From Robiginitomaculum sp. (GTDB lineage Bacteria; Pseudomonadota; Alphaproteobacteria; Caulobacterales; Maricaulaceae): a stretch of 64,000 nucleotides of DNA. Position numbers and translations under genes: made by a program. The notes beneath the pieces are model-generated. The model saw nothing but the letters and a program-made list of their open reading frames with translations, was not told the DNA's origin and did no database searches. Positions 42,405-51,290 of this stretch are shown piece after piece. The DNA lies in contig JAJFFN010000002.1 of the NCBI GenBank assembly GCA_021776635.1, forward strand, positions 124,001 through 188,000, read 5' to 3'. Within the stretch, counting starts at the first letter, position 1. Each line of letters starts with the position of its first letter.

Positions 42405-42986
42405 TCATTTCGCGGCTACCTCACCCATTCGGAATGCTCGTTCAATCCATGTTTGAATTTTTATTGGAGATGCAGTTTTTACTGACCCAAACTGGACAAT
42501 GTGTTTTGTTTTAATTCCGCAAAATCCAAGAATCTGATTTTTCACCACATGTCGCGCAGGCTTCTTATAAATGAATGTGTCGACAATTGGCGGAGTATCG
42601 GAAGTAATGATCACATCTGCTGATTTACCTTTTAAAAGCTTATCCCACTTCAAGCCATCATTTCTGTAATTAAAAGCAAAGCCAGGCGTTAGTGCTCTGT
42701 CGATAACTGCCTTTGCTTTAGTTGGCATTGCGCCCCACCAATAAGGATGGACTATTAATAGGTGATCTGCCCAGTTGAGTCCTTCCTGCCAAGCCAGCAA
42801 ATCCGGTTCTAACGGCGATGCGTTTTTGCCATACCCTTCAAAATCCATGCTAAATGACATGCCGCATAAATTCATCTGCCTCACGTTACCGCAGTGACTT
42901 TTCGCGCCAGTTTGATAGGCGTCCGCTATACTTTCACATAATGATTTAGGTTTTGGGTGAGCGACCCATATGAAAATTTTTCTCAT
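42405..42986 (-). CDS. Flavodoxin-fold NAD(P)H oxidoreductase (quinone reductase-like)
   Basis: A 193-residue protein of the NAD(P)H:quinone oxidoreductase/KefF-like group. The N terminus KIFIWVAHPKPKSLCESIADAY is the FMN-phosphate loop, and LLIVHPYWWGAMPTKAKAVIDRALTPGFAF is the signature middle segment. It reduces quinones or similar electrophiles with two electrons, using FMN or FAD. It is divergent from a TetR-type regulator, and the gap contains a large inverted repeat, so it is probably repressed by that protein. The ribosome site GGAGG is clear. Confidence 0.88.
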   Translation of the reverse strand: MRKIFIWVAHPKPKSLCESIADAYQTGAKSHCGNVRQMNLCGMSFSMDFEGYGKNASPLEPDLLAWQEGLNWADHLLIVHPYWWGAMPTKAKAVIDRALTPGFAFNYRNDGLKWDKLLKGKSADVIITSDTPPIVDTFIYKKPARHVVKNQILGFCGIKTKHIVQFGSVKTASPIKIQTWIERAFRMGEVAAK

Positions 42987-43010
42987 TTTTAATACCTCCA
43001 GCTTTTGGTT

Positions 43011-43053
43011 GTTGACATGGTGTCAATTAAGTATACGTTGACACCATGTCAAC
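43011..43053. promoter_or_regulatory. TetR operator: 16-bp perfect inverted repeat
   Basis: GTTGACATGGTGTCAA (43011-43026) and its exact reverse complement TTGACACCATGTCAAC (43038-43053) are separated by 11 bp. Each half is itself nearly palindromic (TTGACA...TGTCAA). The right half covers the start codon of the TetR gene (ATG 43046), so binding would block both divergent promoters and probably autoregulate the regulator. TTGACA motifs may also serve as -35 elements. Confidence 0.8.
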
Positions 43054-43651
43054 TAGAAGAACCAAAACTCGTGAAAAAATTTTACTAGCTGCGTGGAAAT
43101 TGCTTGAAGCAAGCCCGCCGATCAGTGTCCGTATGAGCGATATTGCGAAGGAAACCGGTATTAGCCGGCAGGCACTCTATCAGCATTTTCCGGCAAGGTC
43201 TGAATTGCTGATTGCGACAGCGCGTTATCTTGATGAAGTCAAAGATGTCGATGTCCGATTAGCCCCAAGTCGAAGCGCAAAATCAGGTGCAGAGCGACTG
43301 GATGCCTTTATTGAAGCATGGGGAAATTATATCCCCGAGATTTATGGTGTCGCGAAAGCATTCTTGGCGATGAAGGACACGGACCCAGCGGTCGCGGCTG
43401 CGTGGGAGGACCGTATGCAAGCGGTGAAACACGGCTGCAATGCCGTAATTCTTGCATTAAAAAAAGATGGTACACTTTCACCGAATTTCCCCCCAAAGAA
43501 AGCGACAGATATTTTGTGGACCATGCTTTCCGTACGAAATTGGGAGCAATACCGGTTTGAATGCGGGTTTTCTCAGAGGACGTATATTAAAACGATGAAG
43601 CAAGTTAGCAAGCGTCTCCTTTTTATTGACACCACCAATTCAAATAAATGA
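43046..43651 (+). CDS. TetR/AcrR-family transcriptional regulator
   Basis: A 201-residue regulator with an N-terminal TetR helix-turn-helix: TREKILLAAWKLLEASPPISVRMSDIAKETGISRQALYQHFPARSELL. The C-terminal ligand domain is unassigned. The gene starts inside a large inverted repeat that is almost surely its own operator. It overlaps the next gene (DUF2306) by 4 bp (ATGA), so it leads an operon with DUF2306 and probably DUF4386, and represses the divergent oxidoreductase. Confidence 0.93.
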   Translation: MSTRRTKTREKILLAAWKLLEASPPISVRMSDIAKETGISRQALYQHFPARSELLIATARYLDEVKDVDVRLAPSRSAKSGAERLDAFIEAWGNYIPEIYGVAKAFLAMKDTDPAVAAAWEDRMQAVKHGCNAVILALKKDGTLSPNFPPKKATDILWTMLSVRNWEQYRFECGFSQRTYIKTMKQVSKRLLFIDTTNSNK

Positions 43652-44532
43652 GCAAGGATTTAAGTATGACCACAAATGCATCAGCCAGCGCTATACGATC
43701 GAGTGAGATTGCAAAAGTTGCCCTTCAAAGAGCGGCTATGTTTTGGTTTGTGACCGCTGTTGTGGGGCAATGGATTTTCGCTTATTATACCGTCGTTTTT
43801 TATGGTGGTTCTGCTGTGCGCGGCGATGTTGAAGCGGTCAATAAAAACCTCATTCATGGTATCATTCCTGGTGATCATATTGGAAATTTGATGGTCATTA
43901 CTCATCTCGTATTGGCCGCTATTATCACTTTCGGCGGTCCCCTTCAGATTATACTCGGCGCTGTTTTAACGGATGCCAGGCGGTTTAAACGGGTGCCAAA
44001 TATTCGTGCAACGACCGCATTAGTTCACCGGTTCAATGGGCGCATCTATATGATGACAGCTCTCTTGATCAGTGTCGGTGGTCTGCACATGATTTGGACC
44101 CGAGGTACAATAGGTGGTCTTGCTCAACATATCGCCATCAGTTTAAACGCTATTCTGATTATTGTTTTTGCAGTTATTTCATTGCGCTATGCAATTAAAG
44201 GAAAAATCCAAAAGCATAAACAATGGGCATTGCGTTTGTTTCTTGCTGTTAGTGGTGTATGGTTTTTCCGTGTCGGTCTCATGCTATGGATGAGTATCCA
44301 TCAAAGACCGGTCGGCTATGATCCGGCAACTTTTACGGGCCCTTTCTTATACTTCCTGGCTTTCGCCCAATACCTGTTACCACTGTTCGTACTAGAAGTT
44401 TATTTTCGCATTAAAGATCGAGGGAATGCACTGGGACGTTTTGCGATGGCCATAACAATTACATTGCTCACAATTGCCATGGGGGTTGGTATCTATGGTG
44501 CATTTACGGGAATGTGGCTCCCCAAAATGTAA
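43648..44532 (+). CDS. DUF2306 family membrane protein
   Basis: A 294-residue polytopic membrane protein with about seven helices. The pattern HLVLAAIITFGGPLQIILG, LVHRFNGRIYMMTALLISVGGLHM and KHKQWALRLFLAVSGVWFFRVGL matches DUF2306, with conserved histidines that suggest a heme- or quinone-linked function. It overlaps the TetR gene (ATGA). A downstream gene of similar type (DUF4386) follows 65 bp later. Confidence 0.83.
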   Translation: MSKDLSMTTNASASAIRSSEIAKVALQRAAMFWFVTAVVGQWIFAYYTVVFYGGSAVRGDVEAVNKNLIHGIIPGDHIGNLMVITHLVLAAIITFGGPLQIILGAVLTDARRFKRVPNIRATTALVHRFNGRIYMMTALLISVGGLHMIWTRGTIGGLAQHIAISLNAILIIVFAVISLRYAIKGKIQKHKQWALRLFLAVSGVWFFRVGLMLWMSIHQRPVGYDPATFTGPFLYFLAFAQYLLPLFVLEVYFRIKDRGNALGRFAMAITITLLTIAMGVGIYGAFTGMWLPKM

Positions 44533-44597
44533 ACCATCAACTGGCGGCAACGAACATTATGTTCTCAATGAGTAAAAAATAAATAGGAGTTCTTACT

Positions 44598-45317
44598 ATG
44601 GAAGACCAAGAAAACATGCAAACTCGGCAAGTGTATGCGCGAATTGCTGGCTTCATGTATCTGTTCGTGACTGTCACTTATATATTTGGAATGCTGACAG
44701 CTTCAAAGTTTACCGTGCCCGATAATTTTGCTGAAACAAGTAAGAATATTCTGGCCAACGAAGGACTTTATCGAACTGCGATAGCGAGCCAGTTGATTTC
44801 CAGCTTAAGTGTTGTTCTTCTCGCGCTTGCTTTTTTTGCTTTGTTAAAATCAGTTGACAAAAACCTTGCAATGCTTGCCCTTATTTTTCGGGTTGGAGAG
44901 GCAGCCATTGGCGGCGTTATGGCCCTAATAAGCTATACTACTTTGTACGTTTATAGTGGGCCGGGTTCACTTGAAGTATTTGAACCAGATAAATTGCAAG
45001 GCCTCGCTGCGATACTGTCCGCAGCCGGTAGCGCAGGGTTTTACATTGCCGCCATATTCTTTGGCTTCGGGTCTACAGTCTTCTTCTACTTGTTGATTAA
45101 ATCGAGATATATCCCCAAAATCTTAGCTGTGTGGGGACTTTTCGCATCCGTAGTCGTGCTTGTTATCGGATTTGCTAATCTAATTGTACCGGACCAGGCA
45201 GGCGTCTTAGAGCGAGGTTGGTTGACAATGTTTATCGCCGAAATTTCAACGGGATTGTGGCTGTTGGTGTTTGGCATCAAATCACCGTTACAAAACTCGA
45301 AAATGGCCAGTCAATAG
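44598..45317 (+). CDS. DUF4386 family membrane protein
   Basis: A 239-residue protein with six hydrophobic segments, matching DUF4386: the start RQVYARIAGFMYLFVTVTYIFGM, the middle ALIFRVGEAAIGGV and YLLIKSRYIPKILAVWGLFAS. Function unknown; family members are often next to TetR regulators, as here. A ribosome site (AGGAG) precedes the ATG. It is followed 48 bp later by the dehalogenase-like gene. Confidence 0.83.
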   Translation: MEDQENMQTRQVYARIAGFMYLFVTVTYIFGMLTASKFTVPDNFAETSKNILANEGLYRTAIASQLISSLSVVLLALAFFALLKSVDKNLAMLALIFRVGEAAIGGVMALISYTTLYVYSGPGSLEVFEPDKLQGLAAILSAAGSAGFYIAAIFFGFGSTVFFYLLIKSRYIPKILAVWGLFASVVVLVIGFANLIVPDQAGVLERGWLTMFIAEISTGLWLLVFGIKSPLQNSKMASQ

Positions 45318-45365
45318 ATCAGGGTTTAAGCACTCAAATACACGTAAAATAAAAGGAAATATCAA

Positions 45366-46391
45366 ATGTTACTACGGATTATAATTATATTTTTACTCAC
45401 GGGCGGCGCGCTGTCGCTGAATGTTTCACAGGCGAATGAAGCACAGGCGAATGAAGCACAGACGAATGAAGCACCGGCGAACAGCAGTTACAAGGCGGCG
45501 GAGTTTTCTACAGAGTTCCCTTATGAATCCAAATTCATCAAAGTGCGCGGCTCAAAGATGCACTATATTGACGAGCGCGAGGGCGATACCTTCTTGTTTC
45601 TCCATGGCAATCCGACATCAAGCTACCTGTGGCGTAATGTCATGCCCCACGTGAAGCCGCATGGGCGGATTGTAGCGGTCGATAATATTGGCTTCGGCAA
45701 GTCCGATAAACCCGATGTCGATTACACTCTGCAAACTCATATCGAATACACAAATGCTTTTATCCATGAACTTGGGCTCAAGAATGTCATCCTTGTGGTC
45801 CATGATTGGGGTTCCGCGTTAGGTCTTAATTATGCCGCCACTCATTCACGCAACGTTAAGGGCGTTGTCATGATGGAAGCGCTCATTCCACCGATGTTTC
45901 CGGCGGACTCTGTGGACATATTTGGCCCCTCCGCGGGTTTCTTTAACCAATTGCGAAACCCTGAAACTGGGCGAGAGCTGATTATTAATCAGAATATTTT
46001 CATTGAACAAATGATTGGGAATGCTTCTCTGACACGATCCATGCCTAAAGAAGCACTGGACGTTTACCGTGAGCCTTTTCTCGATGCATCTGCACGCGAG
46101 CCAATATATGTCTGGCCACAAGAACTTCCTATCGAGGGGGCCCCGGCTCGCAATGTAATGGTTGTTGAGCGATATGCTCACTGGTTGAAAAAATCGCGCA
46201 CTCCTAAACTCTTGCAATATGTTTCACCCGGTGCACTTGTAACGCCGGATAGAGCTGATTGGGCCGCCAAGAATTTTCGCAATATCGAAACGCAATTTGT
46301 GGGCTACGGCACCCACTTCATTCAGGAAGACAATCCACAGGCAATAGGTCGAGGCATTGTCGACTGGCACCGGCGTAACTTTAAGAAATAG
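45366..46391 (+). CDS. Haloalkane dehalogenase-like alpha/beta hydrolase with signal peptide
   Basis: A 341-residue protein close to HLD-II haloalkane dehalogenases. The nucleophile D147 is in VVHDWGSALG with the adjacent W148, the halide-binding Asn is N82 in HGNPTSSYLWRN, the acid is E171 in MMEALIPP, and the base is H317 in GYGTHFIQED. These enzymes cleave carbon-halogen bonds to alcohols. Unusually, it starts with a signal peptide (about residues 1-23) and a short QANEA repeat, so it should be exported; most HLDs are cytoplasmic. A neighbouring TetR unit and redox gene lie upstream, but no co-regulation is shown. Confidence 0.9.
   Translation: MLLRIIIIFLLTGGALSLNVSQANEAQANEAQTNEAPANSSYKAAEFSTEFPYESKFIKVRGSKMHYIDEREGDTFLFLHGNPTSSYLWRNVMPHVKPHGRIVAVDNIGFGKSDKPDVDYTLQTHIEYTNAFIHELGLKNVILVVHDWGSALGLNYAATHSRNVKGVVMMEALIPPMFPADSVDIFGPSAGFFNQLRNPETGRELIINQNIFIEQMIGNASLTRSMPKEALDVYREPFLDASAREPIYVWPQELPIEGAPARNVMVVERYAHWLKKSRTPKLLQYVSPGALVTPDRADWAAKNFRNIETQFVGYGTHFIQEDNPQAIGRGIVDWHRRNFKK
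45427..45482 (+). repeat. 15-bp tandem repeat inside the dehalogenase gene
   Basis: Three and a half copies of a 15-bp unit (CACAGGCGAATGAAG, last copies slightly changed) encode repeats of about QANEA just after the signal peptide. The period of 15 keeps the frame, so copy number changes would lengthen or shorten the linker only. Confidence 0.9.
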
Positions 46392-46466
46392 TGCTGTAAC
46401 CCGTCAGTGATCATGAGATTTTTGCATCCATGGTCGGCTATAATTTATCTTAAATAAAGGGAAAAC

Positions 46467-47351
46467 ATGAAATCGATTATACTTTCAATGCTTGTAACAC
46501 TCTCTGTGTTGATGACCAGCAGTTGCAGCCATAGCCAGAATGGATTTCTAGTCCTGGAAGGCCCCTATCTCGGGCAAAAACAGCCGGGTTTAACGCCTGA
46601 GGTTTTCGCTCCCGGTATTGTTTCGACAGAGCATGAAGAATGGGGCAGTAACTTCACATCCGATTTAAAAAAGTTTTATTTCAACAGACAGGGAGGGAAA
46701 TATAAAAAATCCACGACGCTTATCATCCAATACAAAGATAATCAATGGATCGAGTCTGTTGCACCGGAAACAGACCCACTAAGAGGGAATCCTTTTATCT
46801 CGCCTGATGGCAAGACCCTGCATTTTGGCAAACGATATAAGGAGCGCACCGACGCAGGTTGGTCAGAGATGAAAAATCTTGGTGCCCCTTACGAAGATAT
46901 CGGCATTATGACCCTTACAGTTTCCTCTAAGGGAACCTATGTTTTTGACGAAAGAGGGACAGACGGTGATGGGCTTCTTCGTTATTCACGGTTAGTAGAT
47001 GGCAAGCGTGAAGCGCCGAGACTCTTTAGTAACGAAATAAACACTGGTTTATGGACAGCTCACGCCAAAATTGCTCCGGACGAATCTTACATTATTTGGG
47101 ATAGTGAAAGAGATGGCGGATATGGTGAGACTGATATGTATATCAGTTTTCGAGCGGCTGATGGCTCATGGGGCGCCGCCATTAATTTCGGGGATAAGAT
47201 AAACACAGCTGGCAATGACTCTGGAGGATACATAACACCCGACGGAAAATATCTTTTTTTCGGTAGGAATACGGGCTCAAAAAATTCTGAAAATTATGAT
47301 ATATTTTGGGTGGATGCGCAGATTATTGAAACGCTCAGGCCCAAGCCATAA
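46467..47351 (+). CDS. PD40-type beta-propeller lipoprotein
   Basis: A 294-residue protein with a lipoprotein signal ending LMTSSC. The body contains WD40-like PD40 repeats: GNPFISPDGKTLHFGK, HAKIAPDESYIIWDSERDGGYGETDMYISF and DSGGYITPDGKYLFFGRN, as in TolB-like propellers. It is probably an outer-membrane-anchored binding protein. It is 75 bp downstream of the dehalogenase gene and 42 bp upstream of the next gene, so the group may be one operon. Confidence 0.8.
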   Translation: MKSIILSMLVTLSVLMTSSCSHSQNGFLVLEGPYLGQKQPGLTPEVFAPGIVSTEHEEWGSNFTSDLKKFYFNRQGGKYKKSTTLIIQYKDNQWIESVAPETDPLRGNPFISPDGKTLHFGKRYKERTDAGWSEMKNLGAPYEDIGIMTLTVSSKGTYVFDERGTDGDGLLRYSRLVDGKREAPRLFSNEINTGLWTAHAKIAPDESYIIWDSERDGGYGETDMYISFRAADGSWGAAINFGDKINTAGNDSGGYITPDGKYLFFGRNTGSKNSENYDIFWVDAQIIETLRPKP

Positions 47352-47393
47352 CCCAACCGTAGGCTCGTGGTTACCCCGAATAAGAAAAAAATT

Positions 47394-48161
47394 ATGAACA
47401 TCCGCTTTACACTTAAAAATTTGATCATTGCAACGGGCGTTGTCGCGATGGTCATCGTCGTTTTTCTCGTCCATGCTTTGGCTGGATTGAGGGCGCGTCC
47501 AGTGGTTTTTGCCGACCCGCCAGCGTTTGTTGAACGGTACGCAGCTGAAATGGACCGTTCAGACCCGCCCTCCCAACCGACAGAATTTGAAATAGGCGGC
47601 GGACAGCTTGCCACATCTGAGTTTGCCGCACTGACGGCGGGTTTATCCAACGAAGAAGCGTTCGTGTTTAACGTAATTCTGGATGGTAAATCGTTTCCCA
47701 AGCTTTTGCGGTTGTTCGCGCATCCAGAGAAAGCGCAACGAGTGACAGTGGCGACGGCTTTTGCCGTTGTGAACGCTAAGTTTTCTCATAATGAAGAGAC
47801 TGGTTTCGCAGAAAAAAGACGCCAGTTTTGGCTAGATGTAGAGGAACACCTTCCCGATATTCAAAACGCGCTTTTTGAAGCATTGATTGCGTCCGCTGAA
47901 GAGGGAATGCCGAACCAGATTCCGTATTCATTGGCTTGGATGCCGGGGCAGGGCCGTGAAACGGTCGAGGTGCTTGCATGGGCGGCTAAACACCATCCAG
48001 ACCCGCGGGTGCGAAGATTCTCTGTCTATTTTGTGGTTAAATATGGAGGGCACGAAGACCTTGCCGCTCCGCTCCTGCGGAGCCTAACCCACGACCCGGA
48101 TTACAGGGTGCGTAAGGAAGTCCTGGAACGGCGGTTTAGTAGATTCACAGGAAAAAGATGA
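47394..48161 (+). CDS. HEAT-like repeat protein with N-terminal membrane anchor
   Basis: A 255-residue protein with a single N-terminal hydrophobic helix (about 6-28) and a helical body. The C-terminal part (EVLAWAAKHHPDPRVRRFSVYFVVKYGGHEDLAAPLLRSLTHDPDYRVRKEV) has repeats of the HEAT type. No exact family is recognised. The start is set at ATG 47394; a GTG at 47367 is possible. The 3' end is close to the following pseudogene. Confidence 0.65.
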   Translation: MNIRFTLKNLIIATGVVAMVIVVFLVHALAGLRARPVVFADPPAFVERYAAEMDRSDPPSQPTEFEIGGGQLATSEFAALTAGLSNEEAFVFNVILDGKSFPKLLRLFAHPEKAQRVTVATAFAVVNAKFSHNEETGFAEKRRQFWLDVEEHLPDIQNALFEALIASAEEGMPNQIPYSLAWMPGQGRETVEVLAWAAKHHPDPRVRRFSVYFVVKYGGHEDLAAPLLRSLTHDPDYRVRKEVLERRFSRFTGKR

Positions 48162-48235
48162 CGAAGGAAATAAAGCTTAAATCGATGGTTTCTAACCCAA
48201 GGGTAGAGTGTTTTATCTCAAATAAGGAAAAAACT

Positions 48236-49687
48236 ATGAAACATATTTGTACCTCAATTATTCTGTCGATAACAGTTGTGACAGGTATTGGCGGATGTCA
48301 GACCCAAGCGACTTCAACAACAGAGGTCGAAGACTATGTAACTAAGCTTAAAATACATTATCAAAAAACACTGCCTATTAAGGCTTATTCCCTGAACTAT
48401 CATTTCCTAAACACACAATATAGGGACCATAATTATTGGGACTATCTTTCGCCAAATAGGCATATGTCAGTTAGAGCGGTCGAGGTAGATTTGGTAAAAA
48501 AACATTTTTACGACAATGATATACTTTATTATTCGGGTGGTCGATTATACGACCGGGCTCAATTCCAAAATGATAAGGAAAGCTTTTTTTATGAAAAAAG
48601 CGCCACTGTACTGGGTAAGGCTATTCGCCGTAAAGACATGGATAATTTTGATAGGTTTAAAAACTATAACGTCATGAATATCGACTTTCTAGCGGTAAGA
48701 CCTCTCCTTGAAGAAGCCAATATTGAGACAAATATTACCCTTAGCCAAGATAGAATTTCGGGGACAACAACCCTCATACACAAAATTTCTGACGATAATG
48801 TTATTGATTATGAATTTAGCAACAATCCAATGCAGTTGGTGTCGATCAACAATAGGCTTCTAGGAGGATTTTCTGTCTATACTAACTATAAAACTACTAG
48901 AGGCATAAATTTTGCTCGAACCGTGCACCAATATTATGATGGCGCAACGGAAGCCACCTATGTAAAATTCATTGACCAATTTGACATCATTGAGGTCGTT
49001 GACCCTGCCAAACTTCGGGTTCCAGAAGGATATGGCCCGATAGTCATTAGAGGTGATGGAACTTTAGTGTCAAAAGAAATTGCAACAGACCTTTATCTTG
49101 TTACGGACTCTTCAGCCTCGCGCAATAGCTTGTTCAAAGTTAATGACGATGAAATCATGGTGTTTGGCGCAAGTGGATATACCGCATTGTCAGAGAAAAC
49201 GATTAAACTTATTCATGACCAGTTTCCCCACAAGAAAATAACCTCAGTTTATGTTACCCATCCCCACGGGCATCAAATTGCAGGTCTCAAAGTCTTTGTC
49301 GATCAGGGTATTGAGATTATTGCCGATGAATAAACTATAGCAGCGATTAAAGCCTACCCACGTTTTGTTGACGACATTAATCGATTCAAATTCCGTACTG
49401 TTGAGCATGAGCAAATCATTGATGGCGCACATTTTTACGTATTGGAAAACATGCACTCTAAACGACAAGGTTTTGTGTATTTTAAAGACAGTGGGATTAT
49501 TTTTCAATCACACTTCCTCCACATTCCTTTCGATAATACCATTGCTAAAGTAACCCCCAATTACACCAGAACTTTCATTGACTTTGTCCGAAGTAAGCCG
49601 CTTAAATTCAACCGAATTGTTGCTAACTACAAAAATAACAATATTTCTGTTGAAGTAGTGAGCAAAATTTATGATGCCAATAAGTAA
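48236..49687 (+). pseudogene. Metallo-beta-lactamase-fold lipoprotein gene broken by one nonsense codon
   Basis: The frame starts with a lipoprotein signal (GIGGCQTQ) and runs 366 residues to a TAA at 49331-49333. It continues in the same frame for another 117 codons (TIAAIKAYPRFVDDINRF ... SKIYDANK) to the TAA at 49687, reading like the rest of an MBL-fold protein (IIADE-x-TIAAIKAYPRF). The stop probably replaced a Tyr codon. The metal motif is also weak: THPHGHQIAGL in place of THxHxDHxxGL. It is therefore likely a decayed gene, though the first part is still translated. Confidence 0.82.
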
Positions 49688-49807
49688 TGTGTTTCGGGTT
49701 AGTTTGGCGGGAAGTATGAATTGAAAGTAAGCGGTGCGCCACGCCCACCTTCTATTGAGTCTCGCTTTGAGCAAGCCTGTCCCTTCATGATTTAAAGGGA
49801 GGGTTCC

Positions 49808-49972
49808 ATGGGAGTTTCAACGGAGCTACAAACGAGTTTGGATGTTATATTACCTCCTAAAGGTAGGGCTTGGCTGGATCAGGCCCGAGCTCAGGTTTCG
49901 ACTAAGTCGCCAAAACGCCCAAATAAAGCCACTCCTACCGCCAAACCGAATGTTGGGAAGTGCAATCAATGA
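49808..49972 (+). pseudogene. Possible EboA-like N-terminal fragment
   Basis: A 54-codon frame reads STELQTSLDVILPPKGRAWLDQARAQVS, which resembles the N-terminal helix of EboA-type proteins, then changes to a proline/lysine-rich tail (SPKRPNKATPTAKPNVG) and stops. The tail coincides with the intergenic repeat AAAACGCCCAAATAAAGCCACTC. It looks like a gene cut short where that repeat begins. The match to EboA is weak. Confidence 0.3.
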
Positions 49973-50037
49973 CTTCATTGACACATAACGTCCTGATTGA
50001 TATATACCCAGTATATTTATCGATAAACGAGAATTTT

Positions 50038-50460
50038 ATGGCTAGTCCCGATCGCAATAATTTAAAGAGTTTTGATATACCAACACCCGTTCGCTTGTCG
50101 CTGTTGTGGGCATCGCTAATGAGCCTATACATCTACAATGACTATTTCAGCATGTACCGTCCGGGCACCGTTGACAACATGATTGCCGGTAAAATGGGTC
50201 CTCTTGGTGCGGCAACCCCCACAGTATTGATTGTTGTTGCTCTTATACTGGCAATTCCTGCATTGATGATTTTTTTGTCTACGGTTTTGCGGCCAGTTTT
50301 TAGCCGATGGAGCAATATTATCTTAGGTATGGTGTACACGATCATTGAAGCCCTCACATTTTTCGGTTCCGCACCGTTTTACCAAATGGTCGTTGTCTTT
50401 GAAATTATTGTAACCCTACTAATTGTTTGGATTGCTTGGCATTGGCCGAGGACGGCCTAG
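50038..50460 (+). CDS. DUF6326-like four-helix membrane protein
   Basis: A 140-residue protein with four hydrophobic segments: SLLWASLMSLYIYNDY, TVLIVVALILAIPALMIFLS, NIILGMVYTIIEALTFFG and VVVFEIIVTLLIVWIAW. The pattern fits DUF6326, small membrane proteins of unknown role. The start is ATG 50038; the frame is open to 49960 but the extra part is out of character. A 198-bp gap follows, containing the first copy of the 56-bp repeat. Confidence 0.7.
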   Translation: MASPDRNNLKSFDIPTPVRLSLLWASLMSLYIYNDYFSMYRPGTVDNMIAGKMGPLGAATPTVLIVVALILAIPALMIFLSTVLRPVFSRWSNIILGMVYTIIEALTFFGSAPFYQMVVVFEIIVTLLIVWIAWHWPRTA

Positions 50461-50535
50461 TCGCCTCGTCCTGTGTTCGCTGTCATGGGTTTGCATAATG
50501 CTCTAACGTTTGCTCATGTCCACAGCTGTCAAAAC

Positions 50536-50591
50536 TGAGCGTCTTAAAATCGCCTAGTTTAAGCCACTGGGCTAATGACCGCTAAGGGGAT
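50536..50591. repeat. 56-bp dispersed repeat, copy 1
   Basis: This sequence (starting TGAGCGTCTTAAAATCGCCT, ending GACCGCTAAGGGGAT) recurs at 61411-61466 with a single mismatch. Both copies lie upstream of a DUF6429-DUF6880 gene pair. The repeat contains the core TTTAAGCCACTGGGCTAA and seems to be noncoding. Confidence 0.92.
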
Positions 50592-50658
50592 AAATTTACC
50601 ATTTCTCATCTGATTAAAATAGATATGGTTTTCAGAGTATTTCTGCTAAAATAGCGGT

Positions 50659-51033
50659 ATGGTAGATGTTCTCAAACGACATATCTTATCTGATATTTAT
50701 GTATCCACACGCTTTCGTAGGGTTTGTGATGATTATGCATTGCATAATTTAGCTGACCTTTTTGCATTCTCTCTTCCTAGGCCCTGGACACAGACTTGGT
50801 ATCAGGCACTTTTTTCTATTCCAAACTTCGGGCCAGTTTCGATATCTCATTTGACCAAAGCTATTCATGAGTATGCATTTGAGCATCCGGACATATTGCC
50901 CCGTCTTTTGAAAGAAAAATTCTATGCTTCGCCTCCATACAAGACGCTAGAAGAGTTACATTTTGCGAAGTGCGAAGCCCGAACGATTTTGTTTCATTCG
51001 CGCCCGGCAAAAACAAAGGCTCTGACCACATGA
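50659..51033 (+). CDS. Small helix-hairpin-helix-like protein
   Basis: A 124-residue protein in which LADLFAFSLPRPWTQTWYQALFSIPNFGPVSISHLTKAI resembles the helix-hairpin-helix of the RNA polymerase alpha C-terminal domain. A DNA-binding role is therefore possible. No clear family. Its stop overlaps the next ATG (ATGA), so it is translationally coupled to the DUF6429 gene. The second copy of the pair lacks this gene. Confidence 0.6.
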   Translation: MVDVLKRHILSDIYVSTRFRRVCDDYALHNLADLFAFSLPRPWTQTWYQALFSIPNFGPVSISHLTKAIHEYAFEHPDILPRLLKEKFYASPPYKTLEELHFAKCEARTILFHSRPAKTKALTT

Positions 51034-51284
51034 AACAAGGGCGGATTGATGAAGCCGTTTTGGCACTGTTATATTTTGGTCGCCATGAAGGCTCTCGCAT
51101 GTCGAGCGAAGTCAGAACATGGAAGACCTTTGACTGGGATGTTATGGACAGGCTTTATAAGAACGGCCTGATCTCCAACCCCGTGAATAAGAACAAAGCC
51201 GTAGCCTTTACAGAAGATGGGCTGAAAGAGGCTGAGCGGCTTTTTCGGGAATTGTTTGAGGCGTCAGAACCTGATGATGAGTGA
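51030..51284 (+). CDS. DUF6429 family protein, copy 1
   Basis: An 84-residue protein matching DUF6429: IDEAVLALLYFGRHEG, WKTFDWDVMDRLYKNGLISNPVNKNKAVAFTEDGLKEAERLFRELF. It has a winged-helix-like look. The start ATG 51030 overlaps the upstream stop. It is followed 6 bp later by the DUF6880 gene. A paralogue lies at 61645. Function unknown; the consistent pairing with DUF6880 implies that the two proteins act together. Confidence 0.85.
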   Translation: MKQGRIDEAVLALLYFGRHEGSRMSSEVRTWKTFDWDVMDRLYKNGLISNPVNKNKAVAFTEDGLKEAERLFRELFEASEPDDE

Positions 51285-51290
51285 TATTTG

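Noticed and set aside
49442-49687. Separate small gene after the MBL-fold gene
   Set aside because: It is in the same frame as the preceding gene and reads as its natural continuation after one stop codon, so it is treated as part of the pseudogene.
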